NCBI GenBank assembly: GCA_000969725.1
Contig: JXSR01S074587.1
Length of the DNA stretch: 31,108 nt
From: Ophiothrix spiculata
Taxonomy: Eukaryota > Echinodermata > Ophiuroidea > Amphilepidida > Ophiotrichidae
Strand: one strand, 5' to 3'
Part shown: positions 1-12,241 of the stretch, piece by piece
Position numbering within the stretch: position 1 is the stretch's first letter
How the letters are laid out: the number at the start of each line of letters is the position of its first letter
Program-made: the position numbers and the translations under genes
The notes under the pieces: model-generated
Database searches by the model: none
Seen by the model: the letters and a program-made list of their open reading frames with translations, nothing else
What the model was told of the DNA's origin: nothing

Positions 1-809
1 AATATAAATAATTTGAAAAATAAACACACATACACACAGCAGTTTAAATCATCAATAATCTTTAACGTTTATTTTCTGACATAATAACAACACATTTTTT
101 GCTGATAAGAATCATGTCCCATCCGTTATAATTAAGTGCATTCAATGCGTTACAAGTAACGTGCATTTCAATCACAGAAATATCAAGCAATTGCGTCTTA
201 GTTAATACTAGTGTCTCATTGAATCGTGTTTTATACGCAGTTGCATTTAATTTTACATTACAGCAAATAAAAATCCCAATACATAGACTAGTAATTTTTT
301 TTTAAAAAATGGGTAAAACAAATCGCAAAAGTATCGACATTTAACCAATTTTGAAATGTTACCCCCTATTTTGGCAGCCATTTTGTTTTATGCAAATTAA
401 TCGCTGTTCCACTAAGTAGATATTTCTAGATTTTTGATATGTTATTGTTTAACTGATATTATCCTGTAAATATCATTACTTTTGCAATTTGTTTTAAACT
501 TTTAAACTAAGGGTTTTTTAATTTTCATTAAAATGATTAGCCTAAAAACCCACCAATTGTCAGAGGCTACACGTGCATTATTTTATTACTAACTATAAAT
601 TTCATTTGGTCAATTCTAGCCATAATTTTTAAAACATATCAAATAATGTTTAATATTCATCTCAAACCAATCGTAAATGCGACAAAGTTTATTTAGCGCT
701 ACAGGTGAAAATCCCGCAAATGTTGTAATTTGCCGATTTTTTTCTTCAGATTTACGATCTTTATGATAGCACCATCACTAGAAAAAATAGGACTTAGCCA
801 GGCGACGAA

Positions 810-871
810 CCCCCCCCCCCTGTTTTACGGGCGGGCAGACCTTCCAAGTAGGGTAGGTCGGTCGGTCGGTC
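810..871 (+). repeat. Poly-C tract and (GGTC)4 microsatellite in copy 1
   Basis: A run of 11 C (810-820) is followed by a GC-rich stretch and four GGTC units (856-871). The same place in copy 2 (9236-9292) has 12 C and only two GGTC units, so both tracts have changed length since the duplication. The surrounding 250 bp is otherwise almost identical in both copies and is much more GC-rich than its neighbourhood. Confidence 0.85.
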
Positions 872-1678
872 AGGCGGTGTTTTTTTTCTTTGAAAAAATG
901 TCCAGAATAACTCAAAAACTCCCAAAATTGGGAGAAAAAGATAAAGATTATCTTTGAAAATTTAACAAAATTGACAAATTGTAGCAAAAAAAAGGCTGAT
1001 TTTACATGATTTTGATTTTTTAAACTAAAAAAATTCTTCAAAATCGCAAATTTAGTGTAGGTCGGACCTTTATTTAAGTTTCAACCTCTACTCCTTGACA
1101 ACCTATGACAGACTATAACTTGACTTCTGGAAGCCCAGAGAAGTTTAATGAGTTGTAATTTTGATAGTAATAACATGGTCTTTGCAAATATTTGAAAAAT
1201 TGTAGTACCGGAGGCTGCATTTTGGTTGGTTCGAGATGTCACTACTTATACTGAAACTTCCTCCTTTTATATAAACTGGAATATTCAACCCCTTACATGC
1301 TAAATGTTTAAAAACCATGAGCAGTTTGTGTTTTTTCTTATCACATTGAAGAGCTGAGCTTTAGCTGGTCATTTTAGTGAATACCCAAGCGAGTGTCATC
1401 TTTTTGAATACTTTCGAGTACTTTTGAATACCATTTTGATAACCATAACACACATTTAGCACCGACGACTGGTTATATTCAATGGGTCATATATTATAGA
1501 TAATATCATCATGGATTCTAGGAATAAGTAACAGGAATTGCCTTACACAAGTTATCTTATATTCTTGTTTTCACAATATTTTATGTGAAATGATATCATG
1601 GGATTGAAAATAATGAATACACGTAAAAAGTAAATATGTGTTTTATCAAATTTATCTATGTTATCACCGCAAAGAAAT

Positions 1679-2326
1679 ACTTACTATACCAGCGGTCCCA
1701 TTTAATGCTGGGGTAATATCACATTTTCTAATTAGACACATTTTGAAACATTGTTTATATAGTTATTAAACCGTGTTCTGCATTATGCAAATTAGAGATA
1801 CGTGCATTTCCAGGCCAAAACTCCATGCATACTATATAGAATGAGTTGTTTACAATGTTTCTGTAAATCAGTGGCGCAAAAAGTTGAAATATGAAGAGAA
1901 ATATATTGTCAAATTTTTAATCATAGACTGTTGATTTTTAGCAGCATAAATCATAAGGACAGTGTATGCCAAAAAGTTATTCCTAAAAATTGCTTTTAGA
2001 CATGTACCGTAATTGTGCAATGGATTTCGGACTAACTACTGTACTAATTCGGAAAAGAAACAGGAAAAGTCAGTACTAGGGTACATTCTTACAGAGACAA
2101 ACTGTTAAGAAAATTTAAAACAAAATAGAAAACTTCCTATCTTTATTAGAAATTTTCCTACATAATCTGATCTTTTAAGAATTAAAATTCGACTATAATA
2201 TGTCAATTACCCTCAACATCATTTACACAGGGCAAAGGCAGATATGTTTAAATGATTCAAATAAATTGGTCTTAAGTTTGAAAATTTGATCACTTCCAAG
2301 TTGAACATGTTCAGAATTTTTCTTGT
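1679..2326. other. Copy-1-specific 648-bp segment (indel between duplicates)
   Basis: Copy 2 passes directly from its equivalent of AAAGAAAT (ending at 1678) to its equivalent of TCTGTAG (starting at 2327), near position 10070. The 648 bp between those points exists only in copy 1. I see no terminal inverted repeat and no clear target-site duplication, so a deletion in copy 2 is as likely as an insertion in copy 1. It has no recognisable coding content. Confidence 0.8.
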
Positions 2327-2911
2327 TCTGTAGTAATTATAGAAACAATTATTTAAGAATATTCCTAAATAGGTTTATGACATAGAACACTGGTACGACG
2401 TACGACACACGGTTAATTAGAATCATGAAAAATGTCCCATTAAGTAATAATTAGCATGATTAGTTTTGAATCAGTCAGATACATTAACCAATTAGTACAT
2501 TTTGTATCATGCAATGCGTTGATGCATCGTTGCCAAATGGTTTTTGAAAATGGTAAATTGACAATTGGTGGTATATGTATGTGTATCTTAACATTAAGGC
2601 GTTTTTTGAATTGAATTTTGACTTTTTACCGAAATCGTAGGGTCAAAAACTAATACCATCATCATATTCAGATGATAAAACCGCTTCAAGAAATGTACAC
2701 TCTAGGTCATTTATGGGTAAAATTTGAAAAAAAAAAGGTATTGGAAGTATCATTTATCCAGATCCCCTAATATTTTTTTCAATACGATTTAAGCTTATAA
2801 AAAACAAACATCATATAAATCCATTATATCACCAAAAAATGAGTAATTTGACTCCAAAGATTAAATATAATGGATTTGTTAATTACCAACACAGATGAAC
2901 TTTCATTGTAA

Positions 2912-3280
2912 GGCCACATAAAAAAATGGTTGTTTCTCGTCCGAAGGTTTCTCATAATGCGAGGAGGGATAGAGGTGTTTTTTTTAAAGGTTGGAGAGAG
3001 CCAGGGCGATCCAGATTTACCCTTAGATGTTGACTGCTCATTCAGTTGCTGTCTTTTAACTCTGTGATATGGATAGACGTAGTTTTGATGACAGTTTCAA
3101 CGTTAAAAACATCAAAAATTTAAAGAATGGATCCTTTAAAAAGGAAAGCGGGTCTTGATTTTTGAACAATTTAGCTCAATTTTGAACATCTTGTTAGCAT
3201 TTTTGCAACAACAAATATTGCTGCGGTACGAAAAAGTGAGGAGGGAGGGGACGAGAAACAACTTTTTTTTTTATGCGGCC
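2912..3280. mobile_element. PIF/Harbinger-like MITE, 369 bp
   Basis: The ends are inverted repeats of about 30 bp: the left begins GGCCACATAAAAAAATGG and runs on to GTTTCTCGTCC, and the right end is its near reverse complement, finishing in ATGCGGCC. The element is flanked by TAA on both sides (2909-2911 and 3281-3283). Copy 2 has the uninterrupted sequence with a single TAA at 10801-10803, so the excised form of the site is directly visible. A 3-bp TAA/TWA target duplication with GG...CC ends is typical of PIF/Harbinger elements. It encodes no transposase, so it is non-autonomous. The superfamily assignment is an inference from the target site and termini. Confidence 0.88.
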
Positions 3281-4620
3281 TAATGTAAATTATATATTTG
3301 TTTGACTTATTATTGTTACATATACAGAGCTGACGAGTTTTGAGTTAAGGTTATATTATATAGTTAAATTTGTATATATTTGTATTAGGCACATCTACAG
3401 GAATACAATGATAAAATAAATGTTTCATTTTACAGAATACATACAATACGCGGACATAGTGATATAGATTCATATAGATAGATACAGGTACTACGATGTT
3501 TATTTTATTTAGTAGCAGGTAATCTTCCCTATATGGCGATGATTTAGCAAAAGAAGGTTATTTTTCTCTACATTTTGCGATACGACACATCGAAAAGTAC
3601 AACGTCGTGGCTAAGCAAATATGTTAAGAGATGTAGGCAAATTAAACTTGTAAAATCATAAGAAAACAAACAGGAAACTTTGTACCTTTTTCATCGTAAC
3701 TTGAAAAAAATGAATGGTCAATTTTCGAAAACCATGTCTCATTTTAAAGTAAAGCCTACTCAATACTTTTTTCAATGAATACAAAATATGTATTTTGCGC
3801 ATGCGTATATCTTTTGATGTGGCGAGCCACAAATCAGTCATAATTTTTCATCTATATACATGTATAGCATCAACGTACAATATGTAAGTCTACATTATAT
3901 TATATACTTGTATATATGTTTCATAATTAGTATGAGAAATAATCATTATCAAAGTTTGTATTTCAGTTTTGTTTTAACATAGCATTATTTTTCAAATTTT
4001 ATAGTTTTAGAATACTAAAACATCTTTCGGCACGGTACTAAACCGTAGCCGAAACACACTATCAGTTATTCGTTGCTAAATTGGTGCAATCAACTTTCTA
4101 AAGCTTGATGATGACCATAAGTATTTGGTGACCCCTTAGTATTTGCACCATTCAAACCTCGGTTCTTAATAAATCATCATAGATGGAAAAGATGTACAAT
4201 AATTGTTTAATTATATTTAACCGTTGCCATATGTTACCATACTGCCATATAAAATTCTTTGGTAGGATAGGTTGGGTAAAATTTAGTAAGATGGAGTGAA
4301 AATGTTATATAAATGGTTCCACACAGTTTCAGCAAAATGTTTCCATTTCAGCATATTGTTTTCATTACACGACGCATCTTACTCTTATTGCATCACTTTG
4401 TCAAGAGAGTCAATTAATTATATACAATTAAGCTATTTTCGTTCTTTGTTTTGCTAAAGCAAATATTTGACTTACTTTCTTGTTTAATCATGTTAATCAG
4501 AACATTGAATTGTAACAATTCCAATATGAAAAACGCATGCATCAGTTTTGCCTATCCTTCACTTGAAAATATAATATTTTGAGCACTCATTTTAAGATAT
4601 ATAATACGTGAGTACCATTA

Positions 4621-5460
4621 TTCCGAACACACACATGAGAAATATTGTAATGTAACGCTGAGAAATAATGTAATGTCACAATATACAGTGGTACTGGACA
4701 AACATGCATAGAACACATAATAATATTAAAATAATTCAAAGAGTTTCAATTCTTTACAGCACAGTGTTATGGTCAAGGACAATATAAATTAATTATGTAC
4801 ACGTTTTAAATTTATATATTTATATTGAACAAGAAAATTGGGTATATATTATATACAGTTTAAACTAAATAGCCAATACGAGGAACTATGGGAATATACG
4901 CACAGAATAAATATAAATAAAATATAGTATTTACCAGTGAAATACGTTTATCATATAAACCCACACACCGGGGATAACTTGTTAAATGTCTTTGATTTTT
5001 AAATCTAAGAAATATAGAAAATTAAACCAATACTATAAATCGAAGAGTTACGACTAACTGAGGCCATCCACATGCATATGTTTCTCTAAACGTTTTTCCA
5101 TGGAGCAAATGGAGAAAATGGACACATGCACTGTCCTACGCTATCATTATAGTACACCAGGAATTAAATTCCAGATCCCGAATTAAATTCAACAAATTGT
5201 CATAACTGAAAAAGTATGCAACTATGGGTCAAATCATTTGGTGAACATCAATAAAGTCATGGGCGATAGGGGAACCTTGTTGATAGGATTTTATAGTATT
5301 ACTTTAAGACTGATTGATGGACGATTCAGAGTTTCGATTAAAATGACAATCTTCCAGAACAGATTGTAAAATTCTTAATCCTAAAAGGAAAACATACATT
5401 GTGTGTGCATTAGCATGATTAGCTACAAAAATATAGATTCAATAAGCATATTATATAGTG
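4621..5460. repeat. High-identity tract of the duplication (copy 1 side)
   Basis: By eye, this ~840-bp stretch differs from 12242-13080 at only a handful of bases and one short indel (12-13 extra bases in copy 2 near 12545). Flanking parts of the duplication differ every 10-20 bases and carry large indels. High similarity, with a few more changes, continues to about 6100. No open reading frame spans it. The pattern suggests recent gene conversion or constraint on a non-coding sequence. Confidence 0.8.
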
Positions 5461-6075
5461 TGATTAAGAAAAATAAAGAAAAACAACACTTTTATTTATA
5501 AAACACGTATATATTGCACTTTGTGCACTCGATAATTAACATAATACACATGTAAATATTCCACAACCAATAATCGAATACAATATAATTATGTATCATT
5601 GGATTACCAGAAACTGGAAAGACAGCGCTACAATGATATCTCTTTTTTTCCATGATTTTATCATCTTGACATTTCTGTTTAATCCGACGACAGTAACATA
5701 GAATGTTATTAGTATCTATATAGGTCAATATAAATTAAGATTATAACTGTAACATATGTTGTGAAAAATGTAGTTATTTTTATCCGTATGTTACTTGAAA
5801 TTTCGCCTCAGTTCAATACACTGTACGCCCACCGAGTAAAATTCTAAGCGACACATATGCTAATTAGTCACGATTCAGTCAGTCAAGTAGATAACCTCTT
5901 AAACGACACATTAAGAATTCCTGGTCAATACATAGTATTGCTCAAGAGCAATAAAACGTTATGCTGTAGATGAGACTAATAAGAAGAATACAGGCGAAGA
6001 TGGGTTGCCTTTAGCTTGTTGCCATGGTTGCAGCAGAAAAGATAGGAAAGATATAGAATGTAGAGAAATATATAC

Positions 6076-6098
6076 TTTGGCGCCAATATTTTCGCGCC
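6076..6098 (+). promoter_or_regulatory. Paired E2F-like motifs in copy 1
   Basis: TTTGGCGCC (6076-6084) and TTTCGCGCC (6090-6098) both fit the E2F core TTTSGCGC and stand out in AT-rich DNA. Both are kept in copy 2 (13705-13713 and 13722-13730), with the spacer 3 bp longer. About 50-60 bases upstream in both copies is GTTGCCATGGTTGC, which contains one RFX-type half site. No transcript starting here can be shown, so function is speculative. Confidence 0.35.
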
Positions 6099-7776
6099 TC
6101 TTGGGAAACATGTATCAGTACTAATACAATTTCAGTACAGTGTTGCAATGGCAATGTGAGTCAATGTACTCCGTTCTTAATGTATTAAACACTTACTATT
6201 AACATTGACTTTTACGATATGATTTATTTGAACAATTTGCTCAATCACGCTGCAGGAGAAGCGCAAGCTGTGCTTATGAATAATTAAATTCAATGAACTA
6301 AAAGAGGACTAAAAAAAAGGAAAATTCCCTTTGTGACATATGTTACATTATATTATGTTAAAATTTTCGTGAAGTTATAATAGTTAACAATAAAATAACG
6401 TCAACAAATATTTAAATCTTCATTTGCACAGAATCCTGATTTTCGAAGTTCATATGCTGGGGTTTTACTTTTGTAGAACATAACTGAGACTTCATCTTTG
6501 GTAGGCTTGGGGTAAAACCTGTCGGATTTGAAAAAAATCGCCCCAGATTGAATAAAAAAACAACACACACACTCATTTTTTGGCCTATATATTTTCAGCA
6601 AATTCGAATTAAGCTTTCGAAACGTAAAACCAAAAACACAATGAGCAATATAACATATCAGTTATAAGGAAATGGAGTTTCAGAAAGTTTCAGTAATATT
6701 CTATAATATTGGTCTGGTCTTTACCTCCCAAATCATGGCACGACATATTCCACGGTTTGTTTTTTGCATTTGAGTAGTTCCTATATCAGAAAGATGACAA
6801 TAACATATGCGAATTGTTTTGATTCATATTTGCTCAGATTGTTTTGGTCACTCTTAATATTGGCATCTCGATAAATTTAATTGATTTCAGTCAACCTCAA
6901 ACAAAATCAATTAAAATGTATTGCACTTAATCGGGTTAAGAACATAAACGCAATAATAGCATGCGGGTATAAATACAGTTTAGAATAAAAAACAATCTGC
7001 GGTGTGTCAAATCAAATTATGCTTACAATTCCATATTATACTTCTTTTGTCGATTTTACTTTTCATGAAACTGGTGAAAATAGACAGCAAAAATGAAACA
7101 AATTTCCAGCAGATTTTCTGTTGTAAAATTTGATCGCCTTGATCAATTTCAACAAGTATTAGTGTCAATTTTTAAGTTTAGAAAATGCTGTAACAGGTGA
7201 AATGATAAAATCAAAATTGATATCATCTGCAAAGTCCCTTCCTTTCGGGGTGAGCCATTGCATATTTTAAATGTGACAACTTGAATTCAATCATATCAAC
7301 TAAAACGGGAACCACTAAAACGTTGTTGAAAAATATTTCAATATAGCAAAATAAGAATAACGTTACGAGATTGCTTGTTTTCCTCCGTGAATAACATTTT
7401 GAACCTTATTTTTAAATCGTTTTTATTGAATATTATGATAACGGAGCAAAACAAAGAATTAAAATCAACTTATATAAGTGATGATAAATGATAATTAGCT
7501 GTTTTCCCTTTGTGAAAATGATTTTGACCCCCATCTTTTTTTTTTATTTTTTTAAATACATAATAAAAATTAATGACAAAAAGAAAAAATATGATTTACC
7601 CAAATGACAAATTAGCGATGGGAAAAAAGTATATTAAAGAATTGATATGTCGTTTTCATGTTGTTGTTTTTTCCAAATAATCGTATATTGGATTGTGTAC
7701 TTTTATTTTTAAATGGGTAAGCAAAATGTTATTATGGTTGATTCTCAAACAAATAAAAAAAAATTCTTGAAATAAA

Positions 7777-7817
7777 TCACGTGACAATGAGTCATTAAAT
7801 GATTTATTATCACGTGA
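7777..7817. promoter_or_regulatory. Palindromic double E-box/AP-1 element (copy 1)
   Basis: A 41-bp near-palindrome has TCACGTGA at each end, TGAGTCA at 7788-7794 in the left arm and a degenerate partner in the right arm around a central ATTAAAT. Arms match at 17 of 20 positions. TCACGTGA is the preferred site of MiT/TFE-type bHLH-zip factors, and TGAGTCA is the AP-1 consensus. The element occurs again at 15081-15121 and 15390-15430. Binding is inferred from motif knowledge only. Confidence 0.5.
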
Positions 7818-7917
7818 TTGAGTGTGTTAAAGGGAGCAATATATCATGCTAACGTGACAAACGCGTCTAGACTTAATCACAATATACAGTGTAAGATAAA
7901 AAATATACAAACTGTGA

Positions 7918-8435
7918 TGATTCAAGCTTTAAAATGTTGGAGCGCATACAGTCGTGTCCTGACCATAAATTGTTAAGATCTGAATAAGATTAAATGGTTC
8001 AAACTACACACAATCTTGAGCGTTTGGACCAAAAGTCTTATTAGAAATATTAACCATTTTTATAATATCTTTTGTCATTTTAAAAAGGATTCAATAAGTG
8101 GAATTAAAAGTCCAGGATAATGAATAATCTATCCACTCTGCTTTTTATGTATGCCAAAAACCTTAATTTTTAGCATTTTAGAGTATAAAGGGCCTGATAT
8201 TTCGACTTTAGCAAAGTCTTAATCATAGGCGTATTATACATGTACGCCTATGATTAAGACTTTGCTAAAGTCAAAATATCAGGCCCTTTAACCATACTCT
8301 ATTTACTACACCGGCATTTTTGTTGATAAGCAGTTTCTAATAGCATTTTTTAGCGTTATGTATCAAACAGGTTAAATTTTGTAGTGAACACAATGAAATA
8401 CCCCCGTCACGATATTTTCGAGGGACGATAGCCTT
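7918..8435. other. Spacer between duplication copies
   Basis: This 518-bp stretch lies between the last base matched to copy 2 and the start of copy 2, and I see no counterpart after 15222. It contains the foldback element at 8186-8290 and otherwise AT-rich sequence with no coding signal. It may be the original right flank of the unit, or it may belong to the unit and have been lost from copy 2. Confidence 0.6.
8186..8290. mobile_element. 105-bp near-perfect foldback element
   Basis: Two 48-bp arms (8186-8233 and 8243-8290) are inverted copies with one mismatch (a C/T difference near 8203) and a 9-base loop. The ends read TAAAGGGCCTG and CAGGCCCTTTA. Just outside, AGAGTA and its inverse continue the symmetry with a 4-base offset. 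Near-perfect pairing points to a recently inserted short inverted-repeat element. If transcribed, it would make a long hairpin. No coding potential. Confidence 0.75.
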
Positions 8436-9235
8436 AATATAAATAATTTGAAAAATAAACACACATACACACAGCAGTTTAAATCATCAATAATCTTTAA
8501 CGTTTATTTTCTGACATAATTACAACACATTTTTTCTGATAAGAATCATGTCCCATCCGTTGTAATTAAGTGCATTCAATGCGTTACAAGTAACGTGCAT
8601 TTCAATCACAGAAATATCAAGCCATTGCATGTTACATAGTTAATAGCGCCTCAATGTATCGTGTTTAATACGGAGTTGCATTAAATTTTACATTACAGCA
8701 AATACAAATCCCAATAAAGAGACTAGTAAAAATAAAAAAAATGTGTAAAACAAATTGCAGAAGTATCGACATTAAACCAATTTTGAAATTTTACCCCCTA
8801 TTTTGGCAGCCATTTTGTTTTATGCAAATTAATCGCTGTTCCACTAAGTAGATTTTTCTAGATTTTTGATATGTTATAAAATTTGTATATGTTTGTCTGA
8901 TATCCTGTAAATATCATTACTTTTGCAATTTGTTTTACCTATGGCTTTAATTTTCATTATAATGATTAGCTTAAAACCCACCAAATGTCAGAGGCTACAC
9001 GTGCATTATTTCATTACTATAAATTTCATTTGGTCATTTCTAGCCATAATTTTTAAAAACATATCAAATAATGTTTTATGATCCACCTCAAACCAATCGT
9101 AAATGCGACAAAGTTTATTTAGCGCTACAGGTGAAAATCCCGCAAATGTTGTAATTTGCCGATTTTTTTCTTCAGATTTACGATCTTTATGATAGCACCA
9201 TCACTAGAAAAAATAGGACTTAGCCAGGCGACGAA

Positions 9236-9292
9236 CCCCCCCCCCCCTTTTACCGGCGGGCGGGCAGACCTTCCAAGTAGGGTAGGTCGGTC
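9236..9292 (+). repeat. Poly-C tract and (GGTC)2 in copy 2
   Basis: This is the counterpart of 810-871, with a 12-base C run (9236-9247) and two GGTC units (9285-9292). Length differs from copy 1, as expected for slippage-prone tracts. Confidence 0.8.
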
Positions 9293-10543
9293 AGGCGGTG
9301 TTTTTTTTCTTTAAAAAAATGCCCAGAATAACTCAAAAACTCCCAAAATTGGGAGAAAAAGATAAAGATTATCTTTGAAAATTTAACAAAATTGACAAAT
9401 GTTAGCCCCAAAAGGCTGGTTTTTACATGAGTTTGTTTTTTTAAACTAAAAAATTCTTCAAAATCGCAAATTTAGTGTAGGTCGGGCCTTTACTTAAGTT
9501 TCTACCTTTACTCCTTGACAACCTATGGCAGACTGAAGCCCAGAGAAGTTTAATGAGGTGTAATTTTAATCCTAATAACATGGTCTTTGCAAATATTTGA
9601 AAAATTGTACATTACCGGAGGTTGCATTTACGGCTGGTTCGAGGTGAAAGGTCACATGTCAATAATTATAATAAAACTTACTCCTTTATATAAACTATTC
9701 AACCCATTTTTTTACATGCTAATTTTTAAAAATCATGAGCAATTTGTGTTTTTTATCATCACATTGGAAAGCTGAGCTTTCGCTACCCAAGCGAGTGTCA
9801 TCGTCAGAATACTTTTGAATACCACTTTGATAACATAACACACATGTAGTACCGACGACTGTTTATATTCAATGCGTCATATTACAGATAAATAACATTA
9901 TAGAAGACTCTAGGAATAAGTAGCAGGAATTGCCTTACACAAGTAATCTTATATTCTTGTTTTCACAACATTTTATGTGAAATAATATCATGGGATTGAA
10001 AATAATGAATACACGTAAAATGTAAATATGTGTTTTATCAAATTTATCTATGTTATCACTGCAAAGAAATTCTGTAGTAATTTTAGAACAGTTTATTTAA
10101 GAATGTTCCTAAATAGCTTTATGAAATAGAGCACTGGTACGACGTACGACACATGGCTAATTAGAATCATGGAAAAAGCAATAATTAGTATGATTGGTTT
10201 TGAATCAGTCAGATACATTAACCAATTAGTATCATGCAGTTTGTAATGCGTTGATGCATCGTTGCCAAATGGTTATTGAAAATGGTAAAATGTAATTCTA
10301 AAAACACAATTGATGGTATATGTGCATCTTAACATTAAGGCGCTTTTTGAATTGAATTTTGACTTTTTCACGAAATCGTGGAGTCAAAAACGAATACCAT
10401 CATCATATTCAGAGGATGAAACCGCTTCAAAAAAATGTACACTTTAGGTCATTTAAGGGTTGCATTTGAAAAACAAAGGTATTGGAAGTATCATTTATCC
10501 AGATCACCTAATATTTTTTTCAATGCGATTTAAGCTTATAAAA

Positions 10544-10783
10544 CAAACATAAGTTATATAAATCCATTTAATATCACAGAAAAAAATGAGTCATTTGACT
10601 CCAATGATTAAATATAATGGATTTGCTAATTACCAACANNNNNNNNNNNNNNNNNNNNNNNNNNNNNNNNNNNNNNNNNNNNNNNNNNCAAACATAAGTT
10701 ATATAAATCCATTTAATATCACAGAAAAAAATGAGTCATTTGACTCCAATGATTAAATATAATGGATTTGCTAATTACCAACA
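10544..10783 (+). other. 50-N gap with identical 95-bp flanks
   Basis: Positions 10639-10688 are 50 unknown bases. The 95 bp immediately before (10544-10638) and immediately after (10689-10783) read the same base for base. Copy 1 has this sequence once (about 2800-2891). The simplest reading is that two contigs ending in the same sequence were joined with a fixed-size gap instead of being merged, so one 95-bp block plus the Ns is probably artefactual. Confidence 0.9.
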
Positions 10784-11311
10784 AAGATGAACTTTCATTG
10801 TAATGTTAAATTATATATTTGTTTGACTTATTTTTGTTACATATACAGAGCTGACGAGTGTTGAGTTAAGGTTATAACTTATATATAGTTAAATTTGTAT
10901 ATATTTGTATTAGGCACATCTACAGGAATACATTGATAAAATAAATGTTTTATTTTACAGAGTACATACAATACGCGGACATAGTGATATAGATTCATAT
11001 AGATACAGGTACTACAATGTTTAGTTTAGTTTACTTAGTAGCAGGTAATCTTCCCTATATGGCGATGATTTAGTATAAGAAAGGTATTTTTCTCTATATT
11101 TTGTGATACGACACATCGAAAAGTACAACTTTGTGGCTAAGCAAACATGTTAAGAGATGTAAGCAAATTAAACTTGTAAAATCATAAAAGAAAACAAAGA
11201 GACAACTTTGTTCCTTTTTCATCGTAACTTGAAAAAAAAATGAATGGTCAATTTTCGAAAACCATGTCTCATTTTAAAGTAAAGCCTACTCAATACTTTT
11301 TTCAATGAATA

Positions 11312-11445
11312 TATATAAAAAAAAATGCATAAAGTTTTTTGGACTTAACACATCTTATTATGCCGTGTCTTTATGTATTAAGCTCCCTTCTTGGTTGAGC
11401 ACTTTACCTTTGGATGGTTTCAACTGAATCTTATATTATATATAA
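11312..11445. other. Copy-2-specific ~130-bp insertion
   Basis: Copy 1 runs from TTCAATGAATA straight to ATGTATTTTGCGCATGCG (around 3770-3805). Copy 2 has about 130 extra bases between the same points, starting with an AT-rich ATATATAAAAA tract. I recognise no inverted termini or coding content, and the exact borders are blurred by AT-rich flanks. Confidence 0.7.
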
Positions 11446-12241
11446 AAAATGTGTATTTTGCGCATGCGTATATCTTTTGATGTGACGAGGCACAAATCAG
11501 TCATAAGTCTTATCTATATAGACATGTATAGCATCAACGTAAAATATGTAATTCTACATTATATTATATACTTGTATATATGTTTCATAATTAGAATGAG
11601 AAATAATCATTATCAAACTTTATATTTCAGTTTTGTTTTAACATAGCATTATTTTTCAAATATAGTTTTAGAATGCTAAAACATCTTTCGACACGGTACT
11701 AAACCGTAGCCGAATCATACTATCAACTACTTATTCTTTGCTAAATTGGTGCAATGAACTTTCAAAAGCTTGATGATGAAAATATTAAATATTTGGTGAC
11801 CCGTTAGTATTTGCACCATTCAAATATCAGTTCATGGATAAAAAAGACGTACAATTGTTTAATTATATTTTACCGTTGCCATATGTTACCATACTGCCGT
11901 ATAAAATTCTTTGGTAGGATAGGTTAGGTAAAATTTAGTAAGACGGAGTAAAAATGTTATTAAAATGTTTCCATTTCAGCAAAACGTTTCCATTTCAGCA
12001 TATTGTTTTCATTACAAGACGCATCATTGTTATTGCGTCACTGTTTCAAGAGAGTCAATTAATTATAAACAATTAAGCTATTTTCGTTCTTTGTTTTGCT
12101 GAAGCATATATTTGACTTATTTTCTTGTTTAATCAGAACATTATTGTAACAATTCCAATATGAAAAACGCATGCATCAATTTTTGCCTATCCTTCACTTG
12201 AAAATATAATATTTTAAGATATATAATACGTGAGTATCATT

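Larger units (their letters stand above)
1..7917. repeat. Tandem duplication, copy 1 (~7.9 kb)
   Basis: The first bases of the window (AATATAAATAATTTG...) recur at 8436, and the two stretches stay collinear until about 7917 and 15222. Many segments can be read side by side, for example 61-420 with 8495-8850, 660-960 with 9095-9380, 3290-4560 with 10805-12200, 4621-6100 with 12242-13730 and 7640-7917 with 14950-15222. The copies differ by substitutions and by several indels of 40-650 bp. No exon is supported: the short open frames here are not conserved between copies. Because the window begins exactly at the repeat boundary as seen in copy 2, copy 1 may extend further left. The unit is AT-rich non-coding DNA with scattered short palindromes. 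Confidence 0.95.

Noticed and set aside
730..957. Open frame in copy 1 (75 codons, plus strand) and its antisense 778-1041
   Set aside because: Length depends on a poly-C tract and GGTC repeats that differ between copies, so the frame breaks in copy 2; no recognisable protein.
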